From NCBI GenBank assembly GCA_949127775.1, contig CASBQF010000038.1, forward strand, positions 1 through 36,024: 36,024 bases of DNA. Reading direction: 5' to 3'. Shown here piece by piece: positions 31,735 to 36,024 of this stretch. The DNA is from Oscillatoriales cyanobacterium PMM_0080. Lineage in GTDB: Bacteria > Cyanobacteriota > Cyanobacteriia > Cyanobacteriales > Microcoleaceae. Each line of letters opens with the position of its first letter. Within the stretch, counting starts at the first letter, position 1. The translations under genes and the position numbers were made by a program. The notes below the pieces were generated by a model that was not told where the DNA came from, did not search any database, and saw only the letters and a list, made by a program, of their open reading frames with translations.

Positions 31735-32127
31735 TACATATTCCCTAAGAAACAATAGATATTTTTCAATAACCTAGTGTAGTGCATTGATGCCTGTCTT
31801 TGTGGTGGCAGCATCAACAAGAGACAGTTTGTGTAGGTTGGGTTGAGAGGAACTGAGATATTGCACCATTCTCAATAAACTTATAAAAACCGGGTTTCTG
31901 AACTAAAAATCTAAGTTTTTATGCTATATTTTTGGTCTTATTCCCGGTTTTTGCCTGTTGTGCAAGATGTCAGGAGGAACGAACCCTACGTTTCACTTCC
32001 CCCAACAATCTCATGAATCAGAAATCTTGCACCAATGTCAGAAACCGGGTTTTTTACTTCAATATTTCGTTTTCACTCACAGATTAGGTCAAAAACCCGG
32101 TTTCTTTGGTCTCAAATGCGTAAAGCA
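31735..32127. repeat. repeat-rich intergenic region with AGAAACCGGGTTTCT-type palindromes
   Basis: 393 bases. Copies of the palindrome: AAAAACCGGGTTTCT (31885-31899), GAAACCGGGTTTTTT (32041-32055) and AAAAACCCGGTTTCT (32091-32105). TTGCAC(C) with short flanks recurs near 31861 and 32028 in direct orientation and 31960 in inverted orientation. No gene is seen. The block should contain the promoter of DUF389. Confidence 0.7.
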
Positions 32128-33594
32128 CTAATTAGCAGTACCGAGAATTAAACCCGATCGCGCCGGCAGACTCAACGCTAACTGCCGAGTTTCCCCTTCA
32201 CCTTTCCAAACAAATTCGCCTTTACCGAACAGCAATTTCTCCTGAAGAGATTTCAAATTAGTTGCCTCAAAGCTAACATGAGCTTCTTCTGTCGCGACAT
32301 TGACAGCAACAACTATTTCCTGATCCCCCAAAATTCGGGCAAAAACGTAAACCGTTCCCTCCGCAAATAGAATTTGGTAATCTCCAGTGCGGAGGGCAGC
32401 GTATTTGTGCCGCAAAGCAATCAATTGTTTGTGATAATCTAAAACATCAAGTTCCCAGTCAGCTTCTAAGGGAAAACTACGGCGAGAATCTGGATCTAGG
32501 GCACCGGGCAAACCAACTTCATCACCGTAGTAAATGCTGGGAGCACCGGGAAAAGTTAACAGCAGCAAATTAGCTAGTTCCACGCTGGCTTTATCACCTC
32601 CAGCAATTGTGAGTAATCTAGCTGTATCGTGACTGGCTAACAAATTGAGTTGAGTTAGCTGTATCGGCCAGGGATAAAGTTCTAAAACGTGCTGAATTTT
32701 CTCGCCATACTGTTTAGCAAACAGTGGTGGATAGGGATGATAAGAACGACCTTCAATTTGAGTTAAATCTACCCGATCGCCCGCTGCAAAAGCAATAGTC
32801 GGTGCAGCAAACAGATAATTCATTACCCCATCAAATTGAGTACCATCGAGCCATTCTCTGGCATCTTCCCAAACTTCGCCGACAATGTAAGCTTCAGGAT
32901 TAACGGCTTTAACTCGTTCTCGAAATTCTTGCCAAAATCCCGGGGTTTTAATTTCAAAAGGAACATCTAGCCGCCAGCCATCAATGCCGAATTTAATCCA
33001 GTATTCGGCGATTTCCATAATGTATTCTCGTACTTCTGGATTGTCGTGATTGAATTCTGGCAAGGCCCGATTCCCGTCCCAACCTGCGTAATTAGCAGGA
33101 AAATTGCCGTCGTAGGCAGATAGTGGCCAGCCTTTTATTTTAAACCAATCTACCCAAGGAGAATGGGGGCCGTTTTCGAGGATGTCGTGGAAGAAGAAAA
33201 AGCCACGGCTGGCGTGGTTGAATACGCCGTCGAGGACGATTTTGATGTTGCGAGCGTGGGCGGCGTCTAGAAGCTCTTTAAATGCTGAATTCCCGCCCAA
33301 CATCGGATCGACTTGATAGTAGTCGTGGGTGTGGTAGCGGTGATTGCAGGCCGACTGAAATATCGGGGTGAAATAAATTGCGTTAATGCCTAAGTCTTGC
33401 AGGTAGTCTAGCTCTTCCATCACGCCCCACAAGTCGCCGCCCTTGTACCCTTGAAGGGTGGGGATTTCGTGCCATTCTTCCCAGATGAAGTTTTGCAGCA
33501 GGCGTTTGCGGGGCTGTTTGCTTTTGGCGAAGCGATCGGGGAATATTTGGTAGAATACGGCGTGTTTAACCCAGTCTGGCGTTTGAATTTGCAT
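32128..33594 (-). CDS. GH13 alpha-glucan hydrolase (neopullulanase / cyclomaltodextrinase-like)
   Basis: 488 aa, cytosolic (no signal peptide). The (beta/alpha)8 barrel has all GH13 conserved regions: DGVFNH (122-127), GWRLDV with nucleophile D210, GEVW with acid/base E240, and ASHDTAR with transition-state D323. The opening WVKHAVFYQIFPDRFAKSKQP, region V-like Y88-HTHDYY and MLGG are those of the neopullulanase/cyclomaltodextrinase subfamily, but the N-terminal starch-binding domain typical of neopullulanases is absent. A C-terminal beta domain follows from about residue 405. It would cut alpha-1,4 (perhaps 1,6) links in maltodextrins from glycogen. It is transcribed away from glgC, 711 bases off. 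A palindrome lies 92 bases upstream. Confidence 0.92.
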   Translation of the reverse strand: MQIQTPDWVKHAVFYQIFPDRFAKSKQPRKRLLQNFIWEEWHEIPTLQGYKGGDLWGVMEELDYLQDLGINAIYFTPIFQSACNHRYHTHDYYQVDPMLGGNSAFKELLDAAHARNIKIVLDGVFNHASRGFFFFHDILENGPHSPWVDWFKIKGWPLSAYDGNFPANYAGWDGNRALPEFNHDNPEVREYIMEIAEYWIKFGIDGWRLDVPFEIKTPGFWQEFRERVKAVNPEAYIVGEVWEDAREWLDGTQFDGVMNYLFAAPTIAFAAGDRVDLTQIEGRSYHPYPPLFAKQYGEKIQHVLELYPWPIQLTQLNLLASHDTARLLTIAGGDKASVELANLLLLTFPGAPSIYYGDEVGLPGALDPDSRRSFPLEADWELDVLDYHKQLIALRHKYAALRTGDYQILFAEGTVYVFARILGDQEIVVAVNVATEEAHVSFEATNLKSLQEKLLFGKGEFVWKGEGETRQLALSLPARSGLILGTAN

Positions 33595-34305
33595 ACAATT
33601 CTCCTGTTTTTCTGGTTTAGGCTACGGTAGCAGATGTTTCTCGGGGATTTAGCTTTGGGTAGACAATAGTCACGGCTTGTCAAGTTTTGTCGATCGACAA
33701 ATCCTAAAATATTACACAAATTTGTTGTCAATCTCAAATTCAAAACTCATTCTACCTAGAAATTTATCGTCCTGGCGGGCGGTGGTTGCCGATTATGGTG
33801 GAGTTTTGCACCGATTTAAGGAACACCAACGCTAAAAAAAAGAATGGCTTCCAGGCAAAGTAGGACGAGAGCAAGCGCGGCAGTGCGAGCTGTACACGGG
33901 AACCAGCAGGGCGAGCAATTGCCACAAGAGAGAATTAACCCAGAAAATTTGTAACGATCGCCCAAAACCCCCGAATCTGATTATTTCCTTAAACTGCCCT
34001 TATTTATTGATGGGGATTTTAACTTACAAATCAAAATTTTTTTAAATTTTTATGATTGATTGATGAGTATTTTAACTCACCAACCCAAACTAATAACTTT
34101 AGTCCCAGGTGTACTTCAACTGGCGCGCGATCGGCTTTTTTAAATCTGATTGATAGTTTAAAGGAAGCAAGGGGATTAAACAACCCGTTTCTGCGCAAGC
34201 GACTGAACTCCTCACTCAAAACTTCCTGGCTCCCCCCCTTGTCAAGAAGCCCTCACCATCCGACACTGGACTTGGAGAGTTAATAGATCCTAGGGAGAAA
34301 GTTCC
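33595..34305. promoter_or_regulatory. 711-base divergent regulatory region between GH13 gene and glgC
   Basis: Holds the promoters of both glycogen-metabolism genes. Features: a perfect 16-base palindrome TTTGTCGATCGACAAA (33686-33701), possibly an operator; a GC-rich island (33843-33940) closed by GGCAA (33854-33858)/TTGCC (33919-33923) in an AT-rich surround, possibly a structured leader or small RNA; and a long AT-rich tract (33990-34070). The 75-codon ORF at 34056-34283 is not supported. AGGGAG (34292-34297) is the glgC ribosome site. Confidence 0.5.
33686..33701. promoter_or_regulatory. perfect 16-base palindrome, candidate operator
   Basis: TTTGTCGATCGACAAA sits 92 bases upstream of the GH13 start and about 605 bases upstream of glgC. 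Its length and symmetry suit a dimeric repressor or activator. The CGATCG centre overlaps the HIP1-like sequence that is common in this DNA, which weakens the case. Confidence 0.35.
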
Positions 34306-35595
34306 TTGAAAAAAGTTTTAGCCATCATCCTCGGTGGCGGTGTAGGCACCCGCCTCTACCCCCTAACCAAACTGCGAGCCAAACCCGCAGTTCCCCTCGC
34401 CGGCAAATATCGCCTCATCGATATTCCTGTCAGCAATTGCATCAACTCCGAAATCGTCAAAATCTACGTCCTCACCCAATTCAACTCGGCATCCCTCAAC
34501 CGCCACATCTCTCGCACCTACCAGTTTTCGGGCTTCACCGAGGGATTTGTCGAGGTGCTCGCCGCCCAGCAAACTCAGGAAAACCCCAACTGGTTTCAAG
34601 GGACAGCCGACGCAGTTCGCCAATATCTCTCGCTGCTAGAACAGTGGGACGTTGACGAATACTTGATTCTCTCAGGCGACCACCTCTACCGCATGGACTA
34701 CGGGAAGTTTGTGGATAGACACCGCGAAACCAATGCCGATATCACTCTCTCCGTTTTGCCAATGGACGAGAAGCGAGCCTCGGATTTTGGTTTGATGAAA
34801 ATCGACGACAACGGCCGCATTGTTTCTTTCAGCGAAAAGCCAAAAGGCGATGCGCTCAAACAAATGCAGGTGGACACCACTAAACTGGGACTGACCGCGC
34901 AGCAAGCTCAGGAAAGTCCTTACATTGCTTCGATGGGGATTTATGTCTTCAAAAAAGATGTTCTGATTAAACTCCTGAAAGAATCTCCTAACCAAACTGA
35001 TTTTGGTAAAGAGATTATTCCGAATTCTTCAAAAGACCACAACGTTCAAGCTTATTTGTTTGACGATTATTGGGAAGATATCGGAACCATTGAGGCTTTT
35101 TATGAAGCCAACTTGGCTCTGACAAAACAGCCTAAGCCTCCTTTCAGTTTCTACGATGAAAAGGCGCCGATTTACACTCGCCCGCGTTTCTTGCCGCCGA
35201 CTAAGCTTTTAGATACTCATGTGACTGAATCGATTATTGCTGAAGGCTGTATTTTGAAACAGTGCCGGATCGATCATTCTGTGTTGGGAGTTCGATCGCG
35301 CATTGAAGCTGGATGTACGATTCAAGATACCCTGGTTATGGGTGCTGACTTCTACGAACCAGACGCTGAAAGGCATTCAAATTTGGATCACGGCGGCGTC
35401 GCCCTCGGTATCGGTGCAGATACTACAATTCGCCGCGCGATTGTGGATAAAAATGCTCGCATCGGCCGCAATGTTCAAATCATTAATAAAGACCGAGTGG
35501 AAGAATCCAACCGCGAAAACCAAGGTTTTTATATCCGCAGCGGCATTGTTGTAGTCCTGAAAAATGCCACGATTCCTGATGGAACTATCATTTAG
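34306..35595 (+). CDS. glgC: glucose-1-phosphate adenylyltransferase (ADP-glucose pyrophosphorylase)
   Basis: 429 aa. Makes ADP-glucose from ATP and glucose-1-phosphate, the committed step of glycogen synthesis; the cyanobacterial enzyme is activated by 3-phosphoglycerate. It begins at TTG (34306) with AGGGAG 8 bases before, the only start that gives the family N-terminus [48 protein letters not shown]. The usual GGGAGTRL reads GGGVGTRL here (Val at position 13). [24 protein letters not shown] and the FSEKPKG sugar-site region are intact. The C-terminal left-handed beta-helix (about 300-429) ends [11 protein letters not shown] as in cyanobacteria and plants. A heptamer array starts exactly at the stop codon. 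Confidence 0.97.
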   Translation: MKKVLAIILGGGVGTRLYPLTKLRAKPAVPLAGKYRLIDIPVSNCINSEIVKIYVLTQFNSASLNRHISRTYQFSGFTEGFVEVLAAQQTQENPNWFQGTADAVRQYLSLLEQWDVDEYLILSGDHLYRMDYGKFVDRHRETNADITLSVLPMDEKRASDFGLMKIDDNGRIVSFSEKPKGDALKQMQVDTTKLGLTAQQAQESPYIASMGIYVFKKDVLIKLLKESPNQTDFGKEIIPNSSKDHNVQAYLFDDYWEDIGTIEAFYEANLALTKQPKPPFSFYDEKAPIYTRPRFLPPTKLLDTHVTESIIAEGCILKQCRIDHSVLGVRSRIEAGCTIQDTLVMGADFYEPDAERHSNLDHGGVALGIGADTTIRRAIVDKNARIGRNVQIINKDRVEESNRENQGFYIRSGIVVVLKNATIPDGTII

Positions 35596-35730
35596 TTATT
35601 AGTCATTAGTCATTAGTTGTCAGTCATTAGTTTTTTAAGTTAAAATCTGTTACTTGGTTTTCAAGTGACTGGTGATAAATAACTAAATTAGTGGCGGATC
35701 GCCAATGACCGATGACTGATGACTGATGAT
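35593..35730. repeat. heptamer array (TAGTCAT) at the glgC stop and an inverted partner array
   Basis: Units tagttat, tagtcat, tagtcat, tagttgt, cagtcat, tagtttt run 35593-35634, the first T-A-G being the glgC stop codon. A second block caatgac, cgatgac, tgatgac, tgatgat at 35703-35730 is largely complementary to it, so the transcript end can fold into a long imperfect stem. The same pattern follows ppgK (22717). Confidence 0.75.
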
Positions 35731-35909
35731 ATTTTTTTAGTTCATTACTAATTATAACTGCTAATTTAGGTTGTCGAAATACTTGGATTTGAAGTAAGTT
35801 GATACAAATAAACATAACACGATAAAGGTCGGGTTTTGTACTCACAAACTCTTTGCTAGTATAGATTCTAGGATTAACACCCCCTCTACAAAACCCTGCA
35901 ATATCTTAT

Positions 35910-36024
35910 TAGACCTCTTGCAAAAATAACTAGAACAGGCAAGATGCCTGTTCCACAAAAAACATTTTTTCTTGTGGAACAGGCATCTTGCCTGTTGCAA
36001 AATTTGATTAAAATGAATTTTGCA
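35910..36024. mobile_element. palindromic MITE, copy 2 (cut by window edge)
   Basis: TAGACC-TCTTGCAAAAATAA opens the element. Inner palindromes CAGGCAAGATGCCTG (35936-35950) and its complement (35980-35994) and a tail TTTGATTAAAATGAATTTTGCA match copy 1 at 6853-6975 read in reverse. About 10 terminal bases are beyond the window. There is some drift in the outer arm (CCTC for AAGA). No gene is seen in the rest of the 429 bases after glgC; the 72-codon minus ORF there is not supported. Confidence 0.85.

Noticed and set aside
34056-34283. 75-codon ORF before glgC
   Set aside because: Lies in the promoter region, odd composition, no ribosome site and no family.
35627-35845. 72-codon minus-strand ORF after glgC
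   Set aside because: Overlaps the heptamer arrays; likely chance.
1-36024. tRNA or rRNA genes
   Set aside because: No T-loop GTTCGANTC with flanking acceptor stem and no rRNA-like stretch was found by eye; a covariance search would be decisive.

Overview
The window reads as chromosome of a filamentous, Oscillatoriales-type cyanobacterium (Microcoleus / Oscillatoria / Phormidium-like). The evidence is the very frequent GCGATCGC (HIP1) octamers and the cyanobacterial gene set: a PspA/VIPP1 pair, MenB for phylloquinone, ADP-glucose pyrophosphorylase, a polyphosphate-type glucokinase, DUF2358 and many Uma2/hybrid-kinase style genes. Short interspersed repeats are dense: heptamer arrays, REP-like palindromes, a palindromic MITE, and a repeat translated in frame. 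No tRNA, rRNA or CRISPR array was recognised. The genus is an inference; no rRNA or marker gene is present to fix it.

Layout. 1-869 (-): 5' part of an outer-membrane two-partner-secretion transporter (ShlB/FhaC type) running off the left edge. 1339-3151 (-): VIPP1 and PspA paralogues in tandem. 3348-4772: an IS200/IS605-type insertion carrying an apparently intact TnpB nuclease, no TnpA, and a small divergent ribbon-helix-helix-like ORF, with palindromes at both outer edges. 4813-6045 (-): membrane-anchored SPOR-domain protein. 6566-6826: small Cys-containing conserved protein. 6853-6975: MITE copy 1. 7090-8856 (-): MenB and a TerB-like protein. 9045-11104 (+): TadA, PlsC-type acyltransferase, and a hypothetical protein. 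11191-12807 (-): orphan MacB-type ABC ATPase and a Uma2 nuclease-fold protein. 13108-17575 (-): two overlapping sensor-kinase genes. 17970-19313 (+): glutathione reductase.

19546-21073 (+) is a compact ECF sigma / membrane anti-sigma / Spy-CpxP-like periplasmic protein operon with a good ECF-type promoter in front, best read as an envelope-stress circuit. 21278-24069 (+): YqiA-like hydrolase, polyphosphate-glucokinase-like ROK kinase, and HisC carrying an in-frame repeat peptide. 24118-25174: a hypothetical gene without a clear start, and DUF2358. 25167-31734 (-): two overlapping MscS channels, a CPA1 Na+/H+ antiporter and a DUF389 membrane protein, i.e. an osmotic/ion-homeostasis block. 32128-35595: a GH13 alpha-glucanase divergent from glgC, linking glycogen breakdown and synthesis. 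35910-end: MITE copy 2, cut by the window.

Most of the genes are ordinary core or accessory cyanobacterial genes. The more unusual content lies in the mobile and repeat layer: the TnpB element with its small divergent partner, the MITE pair, the [10 protein letters not shown] insertion inside HisC, the heptamer arrays with inverted partner arrays, and the self-contained sigma/anti-sigma/Spy module.
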